Shown here: positions 1-11,952 of the stretch, in pieces
Position numbering within the stretch: the first letter of the stretch is position 1
Layout: the number at the start of each line of letters is the position of its first letter
From: Sphagnum compactum
Taxonomy: Eukaryota; Bryophyta; Sphagnopsida; Sphagnales
Reading direction: 5' to 3'
DNA: 64,000 nt
Assembly (NCBI GenBank): GCA_965153455.1
Contig: OZ234498.1
Location: 3,906,001 to 3,970,000, forward strand
The notes under the pieces: generated by a model
The model's input: only the letters and a program-made list of their open reading frames with translations
Told to the model about the DNA's origin: nothing
Databases searched by the model: none
Position numbers and translations under genes: made by a program

Positions 1-420
1 AAATCGTGCCTTTAGGTTGACCTAGGGTATCCACTTGAGATTTCTTCTTGCCACAATGCTTGTACAACCCATCAAGCTTAGGAGCCAATAGTTTTTCATG
101 CCTTTCTATTTGGCTACACACATGCATTTTGCTTGTGAGATCTTGCCATCTGAACCTACTACAGATTTTGCCCAGGGGAGTTTTGTAGCCCAAATATCTT
201 TGAAGGCCTTGTTTGTTTCATATTGCTTTATCTTAAGAGATTTCTCTAGCTAGTCAAGTTCATGATGATGATGATGATGATGAAGAGGAGGAGGAGGAGG
301 TGTGGCTTTAGAAATTTCTACAACAATTGAACCTTGACTAGACGTTGCACCATGCAAAGGAGTAGAAGAACCAAAGATCAACTTCCACTTGAAGTTGGAA
401 GGCAAGGCAAGTGGTGCCAT
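1..420 (-). mobile_element. hAT transposase remnant, N-terminal BED-type finger region (cut by window edge)
   Basis: On the minus strand an ATG at 420 opens a reading frame with a short Pro/His run coded by microsatellite-like repeats (about 261-300). A stop follows near 247, and beyond it the same frame reads WATKLPWAKSVVGSDGK and then CMCVAK. A stop and a +1 frame change near 105 lead into EKLLAPKLDGLYKHCGKKK. The order PWAK, C-x2-C, KLLAPK-D and KH is the BED-like zinc finger at the start of a plant hAT transposase family, the same family as the copy at 18.4-20.6 kb. The finger would bind transposon-end DNA. The rest of the element lies beyond position 1. It cannot make protein because of the stops and the frameshift. 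Family assignment rests on remembered motifs, not on a search. Confidence 0.72.
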
Positions 421-2479
421 GATGGCAAAAGTAACAAGCAAGGAAAAGCGTAGACAAAACAAATGACCACAAAAAACAAGCTTTCAAATCCAAAGCTATG
501 GAGTTTAGTGCGAAACAAAGAAACCCAAAAAAATAAAAAGAAATGTCATGACTCAAAGCTAGTTACTAGACTCTAAAATTAAATTTGGAATAACGACCGT
601 TCAAAGCAAACAATGAAAAACAAAGGTTCCATCACAACTACAATATGCAAATCAAGTCTCTAGCAACAACTTTGTAACCCATTGCAAGTTGCAAGGTGGG
701 AATTGCCATCACCACCATATTTTGAGCTTTATGAATCGACTCCCCCTCTTTGTCTTGCAAAAACCTTGAGACTTGTTGTGCAGCCAAACCACACACAAAC
801 CTAAAACCCTAAACCTCATGACTTCAAAGAGAAATTTAGTGAGGAGGAACCCATAGAGGGAACTAGAATGGTGAAAAGGATTACATAGAAGAAGCATGAT
901 CGTGGCGAATCATAGAGAATGGGAAGGGAGACTTTGGCTTTTCTAACCAAGACATTGGGAGATGGCAATATCTTTCCCATCCAATGGTTAATATGGCTAT
1001 TGCACATAAATAAGGTGATGGGGGTTGGCAAACCACCACTTTTCACCATCATTTAAGGTGGCGATCTGATAGTTGTTAGCCTTGCTTGAGTGGCAATAGT
1101 ACCAATGTTTTTACATTATTTTTTAAGCTTATGATTTGCACAACCCTTTTTGGCATCACCACTTGGTGACAAATTGCCAATCAAAAAAATGTTGGTATGT
1201 AATTATTATAATTAATATATAATTTCTCTTACTAAAATAACATATTTTGTTACTCAAAATATTAAATTTTAGTGTAAAATTTTATGTTGTAATAACATTT
1301 TTTTTCAAATAAGTTTGTATTGGTTATAAATAAAATACCTTATTTTAATTCAATTACTATAATTACTATAATTATTTTGATAATTTACGTTAATTATAAT
1401 AAAATAATTGTGAATATTTTTAATATATAATGTTTTAAAACATAAATGAATATTTTAATTCACTAGAATATAATCTTGGAATTACAATAATTACATAAAA
1501 CAATCTTTTAACAATAATATTACTATGAATTATTTTAATCATAATTTAAAATAAAAATAAGAAATTATAGATACTAATTGCAATTATAAATTATATAGTT
1601 ACTACAATTAATGTATAACTATTAGAATTAATGTATGTCTTCTTCTTTTTGTGAAAACTAGGTTTGCACTTTGTTACAAAACTAAAAATTTGCAAGGTTA
1701 TTTACCCTTGATACCATTTGACAAATCTAATAGGATGTCAATTATCCTAATGTTTGTGATATTGGGGAAATATCAATAAATTTTATATCCATGAAATCAA
1801 GTGAAAAAACATAAATGATTATTGACAAAATGTTCAACCCATTTGTTAATTAGCATAAGCTTCCATATGATCTCCACTATATGCAATTCATGATTTTTTG
1901 TTTAAATCCATTTTTGTCTTAATTTTCAATGTAAGGTCAATGCCATTAACCTTAATGGGATTACATTGTTAAAGTAATGAATGTGCCCAAACATAACCAT
2001 GTCGATATCTTGAAAAACAAGTTTTGTTCATGGGGGCAATCACAATTAAACAAGCCAAGACCATAACTTGGTTTTAAATATCTAATCCTTCAATTGTATC
2101 CATATTTTACCAAAAGAAGAAGATATGGGGCATGTTTAATGTTAGAGGCCAAGCTATTTATGGTTTTTACTATTTATTGTTAACCCAATAAAATCACATT
2201 TGCCAATAGTGGGAACTTATTCTAGAAAATGGGTAAGTAGAATTATTTCCATTGTTTTAAAAGAAAAAATAGCTAGTTTATGAATTGTTATTCTAAATGA
2301 TGGATTGGTGGTTAAGATGAAGCAACTAATCTAAGATCTAAGTTGATTTTGATAATATATTTAAAGGATTTTTAGGTGGTAGGTGGGATGGGCTACCATT
2401 TTCAAGGAAGAAGGTGATGGTCATAAAAATTTATTTAAGGACTATTTTTGAATGTTAAAAGTGTGGCCTACACTATGAA
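421..2479. other. AT-rich intergenic stretch, no gene seen
   Basis: Short open frames occur on the minus strand at 709-1052 but they overlap one another in different frames and resemble nothing I know. From about 1130 to 1650 the sequence is very AT-rich with homopolymer runs. I see no domain, RNA gene or clear element end here. Confidence 0.6.
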
Positions 2480-3070
2480 AAATTGTGTCTATGGAGATTA
2501 AATTGGCCTGCAACTAGATCGTCATAAAAACTACTGTGCAACTAGGGTACAACTACAGTATGAAATACAATGAATTAATAATTAAAATGTCACATTAAAA
2601 TATTTCATAGTTGTAATTTAATTGCACATTAGTTGCAACTTGGATTCTATATGGGTGCATGTACGTAAAGTATATACAATGATAATCAATTGTAATTTGA
2701 CCATTATCACAAGTTACAGTGAAGTGGTTAATCTCAACTGTGTTGCAATTGGTGTAGCTTTAGTACTGAGTGAACAACTACTTTGCAACTAACGTACAAC
2801 ATTGATGCATATGATCATGCCATGTGTACGGTTAGGTAAAGGTCCATAACATTTGGAACTTGCAATTTGTTTGCAACTAAATGTCAACTAAATTAGCTAA
2901 TTTTATAACTAAGTTACAACCTAAATGTGCCACTATGGTTTCACTACATAACTACTACTTGTCCATTATTTTGGAACTAGAGTGTTCAATTCATCTAAAA
3001 TTAATTATCAACTATGTCGCAACTCATACTATTAAAAGGTCTACAGATTGTGCAATTCATTGAATTTGTA
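2480..3070. repeat. Degenerate GCAACTA-rich stretch
   Basis: The motif GCAACTA and close variants (TACAACTA, GTCAACTA, GCAACTT) recur about every 20-60 bases over this stretch, on a worn background. A short stretch with the same flavour is at 50930-51060 (GTGCAACTAG, GTAGTTGCAAA, TTAGTTGCAAA). It looks like an old, decayed minisatellite or a diverged dispersed repeat. No coding sense is evident. Confidence 0.45.
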
Positions 3071-4289
3071 AATCCAAGCCTTTAGTTGGATTAGAATGGT
3101 GTATTAAAGTGTTTATGAGTATGTGCATATAGATATCATTGTTTATACACTTTAAATTTTTTTAGACTAGATTATAAAGTGCTTCATTGATATGAGTCAA
3201 TTCTTTGAATTAATTAATTAAAATAATTCATTTTTATAGTTATTTAAACAACTAAAATTTAAATAATGTAATAAATATTATAATCTTATTTTTTGTGATT
3301 GATGTTCAATTGTTGTGTTAATAATACACTACATTGGAATCTCACAATATTATGTTGGTATACATATTTATCAAACCATAAAATTTCATGAAAGGTGAAA
3401 GTCTATTTTGAATTGAAAGCAAAGTGTATGTTTTATTAAACATTCAATAAGGGTGTACATATGGATATGTCTTTATATACCTCAATGTTTTTTACTCAAA
3501 TTCATGTTTATTATTCAACATTTTTGAATGAATTATTTGTTACTAATTTTTAAATTAGTATTTAATATGTAGCATTCATTATAGGTTTAATATCCAATAA
3601 AAATATTAGAAGTTGATTTTGAGCAAACCCTTAAAATTTTTTTTAGTCTTAATTGCTAGCTAAACAATCTATCAAACAATCATATTGCATCAAATTACAA
3701 AGGATATTCAAACCTTAAAGTAAATTCAACATGTAAACCAAAGTTGTGTTCCCTTGAACAAAAGTAGTCAATTAGTACAATTCTAAATTTGGGTATTTTG
3801 CTTTGGGGTCCTTTGATAGATTAGAGACATGTTAAAATGGTAAGAAAACATAATTTTTCATATGCTAAGTATCACCAAAAAAAAATCTCAACATTATTCA
3901 CCTCATTATATCCCACTAATTCCATAAAAACCCAAAATATGATTTGTGTAGGATATTCAAATTAATTTTACTTTTCATGGTGCATTAGGCTGAAATATTC
4001 CTTACTTCTATAGATTTCAATCGATTTTTGTTGTATTAAATTACATAGAGAGTTTTAGAGATTTCCAAAATTGGCACATATTTATTAAAAATGATTATTT
4101 TCTACAAATTCTCATGCATAAAAACTAGTAATGTTTGTATTGCACAAGCTTTTAAACTTGAAATCCTATGTCTCCAAAGTTGCTGAACATTAATCACTTT
4201 GGTTTTGTAGGCATCAATTGGGAGTAGGCTTTTTAAAGATCAACAAATATTTGATTTTTGAAATACAAAAAAAATTGAAAAATTGGCAG
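3071..4289. other. AT-rich intergenic stretch, nothing supported
   Basis: Low-complexity AT-rich DNA without open frames of note, element ends or RNA signatures that I can see. Confidence 0.55.
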
Positions 4290-5880
4290 AAGTTTACACG
4301 AGGCATTTAGTAGAGTTGTCTCCTTACATCCCTTTATTTGACGACAAACATGAGCAAAAGTGTTAAACATGAGCAATGAATTAAATGTGGCATTAGTCTT
4401 GATGCAATTACAAGCCAATGCATAGCAAGAAAAATATTTCCAATTTATTATTATTATATCCACATTAAGATTAACATTTTAATTATCTTTCTTACACAAT
4501 ATTTCCAAATAAAAAAAGTGATCCAATGGTTAAAATTTCCCCCTTCAACCAAAAGGTTCAGTGTTCAATCTTGTTTTCAAATTCTTTTTTTCTTTCATAA
4601 AGAAAATGGATTAAGAAAATAGCCTTTGGGCAACTTCATCATGCTAAATGCCCTAGGGAGAAAAGGACTTTCCATGGGGAGGAAACAAAATGGTAGCTCC
4701 AATCATGTTCCCTTAGGAAACAACTTCTCGAATGTTAACAAAAATGTATAGGGGTAAAATTTGTCCAAATCAAATGTTCTTTATACCATTGGAAAATTTT
4801 CAAAACTTAGATATCTAAAGTGATCTTGCATTTTTTATTTGAGACTATGAGCTAAAAGTTATGGCAACAAGAAAAGCTGATGGTCAAATTTGAAAATCCC
4901 CTTCTCCCTTTGGGAAGAAGGGAGTTGCTTTCTCCCCTATGGAAAAAAGGACTAAGCTACCTTCTCCCTTGTGAAGAAGGGGACTAAGTTGACCTAAGGA
5001 GCTATTTCTCTGAGGGAGCAAGTTCCTAAATGTTTAACAATAAAATACAAGCAATAAACTTTGTCCAAATCAAACTTTTTTATACCATTAGAAAGCTTTT
5101 GAAACTTAAATATTTAAAATGATCTTTTATTCTTGATGTGAGGCTATGAACTAAAAGTTATGGTAAATAAAAGAGCTAGGGGTCAAATTTCCAAGTCCCC
5201 TTCTTCCCTAGGGCAACTTAATCCCCTTCTTCCTAGGGGTGAAAGGGACTTGGAAATTTGACCCCAAGTTCTTCTTTTCATTTTTAGGTCATAACTTCAA
5301 ATTGAGAATGTAAAATCATTTAAAATACTTATGCTCCAAAAGCTTTTCAATGGTATAAATAACATTTGTTTTGAATAAATTGTACTTTCTTGTCAAACAT
5401 TCAAGAACTTGATCTCCAAAGCAACTTAGTCCCCTTTTGCCTTGGGAGAAACTAACTTAGTCTCTTCTTGGGGAGAAAGCAACTCCTTTCCTCCTTGGGG
5501 AAGTAGGCAACTTAGTTACCTTTTCTTCAATAACTTAATCCTTTTCTTCCTAGGGGAGAGAACAACTTTATCTCCTTGGGGCAAGTTGTCTAGAGGTTTT
5601 TTTTTTCATCCATTTCATTCATGGAAAAACAAAATGATTTGAAAAATGGATTGAACTTTGAATCCTTCAATTGAAGGGGGAGATTCTAACCACTAGATCA
5701 TTTATTTTTCTTTGAAAATATTGTGTAAGAAAGATAATTAAAATGTTAATCATAATTCAAGCATAGTCAATTTTTTTTTGAAAATATTTTTCTTGTTGAG
5801 CATTGTCTTGCAACTGCGTCGAGATCGGTGCTACATTTAATTCATTGCTCCTCTTTAGTGTTTGCCTTCTTCGACATCGT
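4290..5880. mobile_element. Foldback-like inverted-repeat region with internal duplicated units
   Basis: The outer arms at about 4320-4620 and 5600-5875 are inverted copies. TTAATTATCTTTCTTACACA at 4480-4499 returns as its complement around 5725-5745, and GAGCAATGAATTAAATGT at 4371 returns inverted near 5835-5855. Inside are three copies of a ~180-base unit marked by TTGTCCAAATCAAA, TATACCATT and CTAAAAGTTATGG: at 4760-4930 and 5040-5215 in direct order, and at 5225-5410 inverted, so that the last two form a hairpin with its centre near 5220. Between units lie short palindromic blocks such as CTTCTCCCTTTGGGAAGAAG. Each arm also carries a tRNA-like A-box/B-box pair. It may be a foldback element, or two opposite insertions of one SINE-like family around a duplicated host sequence. 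Confidence 0.62.
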
Positions 5881-6899
5881 CCACCAACTCAAGCTATGGT
5901 GGCGGTTGTTGAAGGTTTGTGAGATGAATAAAGTTGATATTGAGGCAAAACTGAAACTTGGAAAATTGGGTGAATATTCATAACTCCAACTTGTACGAGG
6001 CAATTTCAAATTGTATAACTATAGGAAAGTCTTCAATGAAGCAAGACCCTAATTTTCATGAGCCAATTTTAGGGGAGTTGGTCGTGTGGATAGCCATGTT
6101 TGATCTGTAATCGAAACTATTGGATATTACAACATAATATTTCAGATCTATTAATTTACACCAAATTAATTCATTTTTTTTCATCAGTTGATCATCACTG
6201 GTAGTGCAGAGCAGCACAGAACCCAAGTTGATAGCCTAGAAAAAATACATTTCATTGCATAGTTGTTGATGAAAAATAAAATAAAATAAAATAAAATGAT
6301 AGACTAGTAAAAACTAGCAACCATGGTTGTTAGCTTGAGATCTAGAGGGAGCCCAATGGAAAAGGGTGTCCTATTCACCCACCATCACTACTGTTTCATG
6401 ATACGCTTAAGCAGCGTGGTGGTGGTAGTTCACTTTTAGGGCCGTAGTGGGCTGGACCGACCTTTTGTACTTGGCCCCATTCCAAGACATGTACCTGCCA
6501 AGTTGACAGGTTTTCAGGCAGTGTCAAATGGCAGAATCAGCCGCCACTCTGGTGGCTCACTCGGAAGGCAGAATGCACCCCCATAGGACACGTTTTCCGA
6601 GGCGTAACCGGTTAAATAAAATTGGGTGTGGTGTGATGTTGTAAATGTGAATCGACGGTGGGAAAACACTTTAGTAATGCCAATCAATGGTGGCCAATAA
6701 CGAGACCAATCTCCAAGTGCAACAGGGCCGGCCCTGGTGGAACCTGTTGCCACCTGACGGAACCATGACAAACACGTAAAGACCTGCTCCCAATTATTTT
6801 TTTAGTTTATAATTGGACGGCACATTGCCCCCAGCAATTTTCCCTCTGCTATTTGGGGAGTTGTTTCAAAAAACGGAATGCCTGCTAGGCATTCCATTT
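5881..6899. other. Intergenic stretch rising in GC, short palindromes
   Basis: Composition changes from AT-rich to GC-richer around 6300. A pentanucleotide AAAAT run lies at about 6274-6297. GGGCCGGCCC at 6725-6734 is a perfect palindrome between the inverted pair CAACAGG (6720-6726) and CCTGTTG (6743-6749). An 85-codon minus-strand frame at 6514-6771 has no recognisable domain and I do not call it a gene. Confidence 0.5.
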
Positions 6900-6927
6900 T
6901 TTCGAAATGCTCTCCCCAGCCCCAGCT

Positions 6928-6951
6928 CCCCCCCCCCCCCCCCCCCCCCCC
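6928..6951. repeat. 24-base poly-C tract
   Basis: Uninterrupted run of 24 C, followed by a second C run at about 6979-6987. The complementary strand is a long G run able to form quadruplexes. A tract of almost the same length is at 57621-57645. Both are also places where sequencing and assembly are error-prone, so the exact length is uncertain. Confidence 0.9.
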
Positions 6952-7036
6952 TTAACCCCATTTCTTGGGGATTTTCCCCCCCCCCTAACTCAGGTACCCA
7001 CCAGGTACCACAGAAATGAGGAAAACAATTGGACAA

Positions 7037-7270
7037 GGTCTTTATGCTCGGTAAAGCCCTCACCAATGGCCGTAACTGGAACCAGCCTTGGGCAAGTCCA
7101 AAGAGCAGGTCTTTATGCTCGGTAAAGCCCTAGGCAGTGGGCTTAACCAGGAAGGACCCACCTCGGGTGAGCGGGTCTTTATTCTCAGTAGGGCTTAACC
7201 GGAAACAGCCTTGTGCGAGCCCTTCCCTTTTTTCGGTAAAGAGCCCATGGCCTTGGGCTTTACCCTAGTT
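7037..7270. repeat. Minisatellite, ~66-71 bp units, each able to fold
   Basis: Units starting with GGTCTTTATGCTCGGTAAAG begin at 7037 and 7108; a third, more diverged (GGTCTTTATTCTCAG), begins at 7174. A partial fourth contains CGGTAAAGAGCCC (from about 7225). Inside the units GGTAAAGCCC is paired with a downstream inverted partner (GGGCTTAACC, GGGCTTTACC), so each unit can form a short hairpin. No coding function is evident. Confidence 0.75.
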
Positions 7271-9371
7271 ACACAACAAATTATTAAGTGTTCAATCTGC
7301 ATTCAAAGAGATAAATTCCTTTCCTTTCCTTTGCATCATTTTTATCGATAAAATCTTATAATAAGTCATTGTGCAACCGAGGGTTGAAGGTACTACTACT
7401 TCGACTACGACTACAACTACTACTACTACCTAATAAGGTAAGTCACCCAACTAACTCGGTGAAAGTAACTGTCATCATCACACGTAGGTAGGTACTATGC
7501 TTCCTTTGCTGGCTGAATAAGTTACAATTTTCATGGTCAACCGAATTTATGACATGACCGAATATTACGGAACGGGAAACAAACAAGGACAAGTGGGGTC
7601 GGTCTGTCTGTCGAACACGGGTGTCAGTCTTGGGAACCCGGCCCGGGACGGAGAGGGTGACTCACTGAGTGACTGCCTGCGGGGAGGTATCACCGGATTT
7701 TCCGGTTTCTAGTATACCGGCAACTTGCAACTCCAGGTTACCATCAAGGTTTTTCTTTTACACAATTTTGTGTGGTAGGCTATATAGCTGGGTTGGCGAT
7801 CATCCACAAGAGCACTTAGCCAAATTTGGCTACAGGTGATAGAGGAATATCTATATATATATATATATATATATATATTGAAACACTGTTATATCTGGTG
7901 ACATTTTACAAGTTATGGTCTACATATGGCGATTTCCACTTGTTTTTTCCTGGAAATATGGCAACTTTGGGCCTTTTTTTTTCCCAAAAATATCCTTTGT
8001 AGGATTTGGACTGGCTTCTTTTTTGTAGCCAAGACCCCAAAAAAAAAAAAACCTCTTAGTTTAGATCTGTCACGTATGGGTTATAAGATCTTGCATGCAT
8101 TGGTTCAAGAAGAATCATCTTTCATGGAAAGCAAGAAAAGTTGTTGTTCTTTGCAAAATTGCAACTGCCATCTCCGTGTCCTCCTCTTGCTCCAATTTTC
8201 TTTTGTTTTCCTTCAAACCAAATTCCTATGATGGCATGAATTCCTCTTTTTCTTCCTCATTAGAGCATTGCAAATCTCATGTAGCTAACTCTTTCTGTTC
8301 ACGCAGGTAGAACATTGGTTCCCAGTATGATAAAGACAGCATGAGAGAAGCCAGAATTGATAACACAAGGTAAAAAGTCTAACTGGTGACAACATGATGA
8401 ATAGCCAGCCAGGTGCAGATTCTCTCAAAGAACGTGAAGCAATGCAGCATCCCCTCACTTTGGTAATATCGAGCTCGAGCTGACACTACATCTTCCTCAC
8501 TGCACTTGCTCTGAATTGCAACGTCCATGAATTTGTCCCTAATCATAACTCTCCACATCCATATTGCTGCTTTCATGCGCTTCTGGAATTTCCCTCTTCA
8601 TTGACTCCTAGGTGTAAAGGTGCAAAGAAAAATACACAAAAATGGGTTTTGGGCACATAGTCCCTTTGATGCAAAAGTCTTGCATCCCAAGGAAGGATGT
8701 GTCAGGTGTTTTCCAATCCAGTCCAGGTGAGGGAAGATGGTGATCCAGTAAGGAAGAGTGAGTGAGTGGGTGGGTTCCCATTTCTCATCTGAGATGGGAG
8801 CGGGGAGAAGAGTATGCATGCATATGTTTTCAAAAGTTCAATTTCATCTGTTGTTCATGTATTGCTTCTGTGAGATGCTTCAAACCCTTCTCTCTCTTCA
8901 GCAGTGGATGTTTGCCCTGAAGCTTGATAGTGTTGCTGTTTCCTTCTATTGATGTCTTCTTAGGCAGCACCATTTCCCATCTTGGGGAGGAGAAAGAACA
9001 AGAGGGATTTTGATGAAGTAATTTATCCATCTTAGAAAAATAATTCCATGTTTGTTTCTTCTATGGCAATCAGACAACTGGGTCCTCAATTTCTTCAGCA
9101 TTATCAAAGAAGGAACTTGCACACCAGTCCAAAACTTGTTTTTATCTTGAATGCTTCTGAAAGGTGACATTGTAGATGTAGATAACTGAGTGACCAATTC
9201 AGATTTAAAGATCTTTAAAGGGAGAGAAAAAAATCGTTGGGTCCAAAAGTCAAGGAGGAAAAATTATCTCAATGAGGGAGGGACATTAGACCATTCCGGA
9301 AATCAAAAGGAGGGCCATGAAGACATCCTAAACTACCAGATAAAAACACTATCTGAGAAAAAGCGCCAGAG
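7271..9371. other. Region downstream of the BED/hAT-derived gene
   Basis: Holds a trinucleotide-rich patch (ACT/ACG) at 7391-7430, a (TA)n microsatellite at about 7852-7878 and A/T homopolymers. The part next to 9372 probably includes the 3' untranslated region of the minus-strand gene; I could not fix a polyadenylation site. A clean minus-strand frame at 8379-8576 contains DKFMDVAIQSKCSEEDVVSA and is compositionally protein-like, but it is short and unidentified. Confidence 0.45.
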
Positions 9372-11952
9372 TTACAATGTTGTGTTGAGGAAAACCTCAT
9401 CTGATATTCCATCAAAACCATTCATAAACAGCTCCATATCTTTCTCATCCTCATTTGCAAAATCTCTACGCTCCAGCTTGGCATGTGCTGCTATATATAT
9501 CATCTTCTCTGCTTTCTCAATTGCACGTTGAGCATTACTCCGATAAGCCCACTGCCAAAGAGACCAATTGCATGTGAGACCACAGCTGCTTGTGGCATGC
9601 AAGAAGATAAGCCGAACAGCTACTCGGCCTAATGACTTAAGCTCACTCAGGCATGTTTCCCATACCAGCCGCCGGCTTTGGGGGTTGACAGACTTCATTC
9701 GACCTGTCAGAGGATCTTCCTCCTTCACCTGAACAGCCTGGGCATAGAGGGGATCAAGCCCATCAGCACGCCACTTCATTAACTCCATCAATGCAATGTG
9801 TGCCTCTTCTCTGGCAACTAGCCGAGTTATTAGCCTGTCAACATCTTTTTCCTGCTCAAGTGTCAGGTATTTGAAGGGAGGCAAGTATTTCCCACTTGTG
9901 TCACGCAAGAGGTAGAGGGGGTCAAGGATAAAAGAAGCTGCCCATGCTGGGTGATAATTCTTGTTGAAACGCTTCTTGATCACTTCTTGGAGTGGAGTTT
10001 CATCTTTATCATAGCGTGCACACCACTCCTTCACTTTTCCTCGTAACTCATCCCATAGAGGCAAGCACTGGCTGACTGGTGGTCGATCAACCTCAACATT
10101 GGTCACCATCACCTTCACAATCTTGATCAAGTTTTGGACAGCTTCCAAATCTGACCAGAACTGCATCCCCCCCACCATGTCTGTCACATCACGTCCAAGC
10201 TGATCATCTGAAAATTGAAGACTGAAGGATGTGTCAAGCACAGTGAGCTGGAGAGCTCTGGCTGAAGATGCCACATCATCAAGCATTACTAGCACATATG
10301 CGTAATGTGGCTCAGGTGGAGTCCGCAAAAGCTTCACCATGTCATATTCCTGTACAATAGATAATCAAGAACCCATGAGCACAAGCAAACAATTACAGAT
10401 CATTTTCCAATAGATTGTCAGTCAGTGGGCGTACTGATGATGTGTGTGTGTGTGGGGGGGGGGGGGCTGGGGAGATTGTTATAGATCCCAACCAGCAATC
10501 AGAATGAAGCAAGGATGCCAAGTACTGTGAAAGTAACTCACATCTATATATACATGGTCTATTGGTGATGGTGTGTACAACACTTACCTGGCGCTGGTAT
10601 TTTTGCAAGTAAGTGTGAGCCTGGGGTTGGCTGTTGAAGAAGGTGGCAAGCTTAATGCAATCAGCACCTACAGACCTAAAAAGTGATAGATGCTTGTTAA
10701 AATCTTTCAATAGGTTGGTGAACCCTTGGGCCTGGCAGGAGAGGTTGACCATCCATGGACGTTGATACTCTAATTCTTGCAAAGCCTTCAGACTATATTT
10801 GTCAGTGTCAGCAACTACACCCACACAGCGCTCTGGGGTGGCCCCACATATGGAGAAAATAGCCTCTGACAGAATTTCTTCGACAAGCTTTGCAGAGTCC
10901 TCGCCTGTATTTACATGAACCACATTGTGAAAGAGGGAGTTCCCATTTGGCAAGTTGAGTGTTATGTTGATGAGTGTCTCACCCATGCTGTTGCTGCTGC
11001 TTGTCTTGTTGTTGTTCTTCTTCCACCCATCAGAGGCAACTTGGAAAAACATGGCCTCTCGGAGCTTGGCCTCTGATTCCGCCTTCACCTCCTCAAATTT
11101 GGCATCCAACTTGGCCCCAACCAGAAATCGCCTGCTGACAGGTGGTAAACCCAGCTGGCTCAGAAATGCTCTGAACTTGGGATGCTCCACACAAGACACT
11201 GACACTGTTCCACATGATTCATACAGCCATTCAGCAAGAAGGTGGAGAGCAGCCTCAGTCTGTGCTTTGCTTGGTCCTCCACTCTGCTGCCCATATGATG
11301 ATGATGATGATCCCCCTAGCTTGGTGCCTGGGCTCTTGAGCTTCTTCACACTGTCCTCCAGCATTGCTAAAGCTCCCAAATCCTGCTTACCTCCTGACAG
11401 TAACAAAGGCATAGCAGGAGCTACCCTTGCTGCAAGCTCGGCTCTTGGTCCCCGATGAGCTGGTGCTGCTACTGCCTCACCACCAATGGAGACTGATGAT
11501 GGTTGAGGAGGCACAGATGATGGTGCAGATGGTGAGGGAGCATTGCGTTTCCTGGGTGTTGTGGTTGTTGTAGTAGAGGGAGACGCTGTGGCCGTGGGGG
11601 GCAGCAACAGCTTTGGGCCAACAAGTTGGGATGATACAACAGGAGGTTTTGGTGCTTGCACAACCCCATGGAAATTTGGACATGTACCACGCTTCAGGTG
11701 CTCTGAAGCAGTGCGAGAGGGATTTGATGCCGAGAACATTGCATTGCAAAGCGAGCATCGCAGCTTCACGGCTTTGGGTACACCCGTGTCAGGTTGTTGC
11801 ACTAAAAGCGGCAGCAGGTGTGCCCAGTACCATGCACCCTTGCCTTTGATTGCTTTATTCCGCACTGCTACCAGCGCTTCATAGCGTTTGTTTAGCGCTG
11901 CTGTGGCTGACGACAAATTGGTGGTGTCCTCGTTGCCGCCTGCTGCTGCCAT
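9372..11952 (-). CDS. BED-type zinc finger, hAT-transposase-derived protein, two exons, 780 aa
   Basis: Exon 1 is 11952-10588 (455 codons) and exon 2 is 10349-9372 (325 codons plus TAA); the 238-bp intron has GTAAGT and ACAG ends and lies in phase 0. The start ATG is followed by an Ala run in a good plant context. Residues 36-95 form a BED-like finger: LRCSLC (C66, C69), then H85 and C91 in SEHLKRGTCPNF. A Ser/Pro/Thr-rich linker covers about 100-235. Residues ~255-455 resemble the DUF659/RNase H-like hAT core, with acidic positions in QVASDGWK and GVVADTDKYS. The end of exon 2 (LGRVAVRLIFLHATSSC) resembles a worn hAT dimerisation region. Length and architecture match a conserved land-plant family (in Arabidopsis I recall At1g12380/At1g62870, ~795 aa) of unknown function, probably nuclear and DNA-binding. 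The intact frame suggests a domesticated transposase under selection. Confidence 0.9.
10350..10587 (-). other. Intron of the BED/hAT-derived gene
   Basis: On the minus strand the donor is CAG|GTAAGTG and the acceptor TGTACAG|GAATATG; removing the intron joins two open frames in phase 0 (QRQ to EYDMVK). It contains a (TG)n run followed by 13 G on the plus strand at about 10439-10466, that is, a C/A-rich tract within the intron. Confidence 0.88.

Noticed and set aside
6514-6771. 85-codon minus-strand frame in the GC-richer island
   Set aside because: No similarity recognised and no splice context.
8379-8576. Minus-strand frame with protein-like composition downstream of the BED/hAT gene
   Set aside because: Only about 70 codons, no family recognised, no joining exon found; it may lie in the 3' untranslated region.
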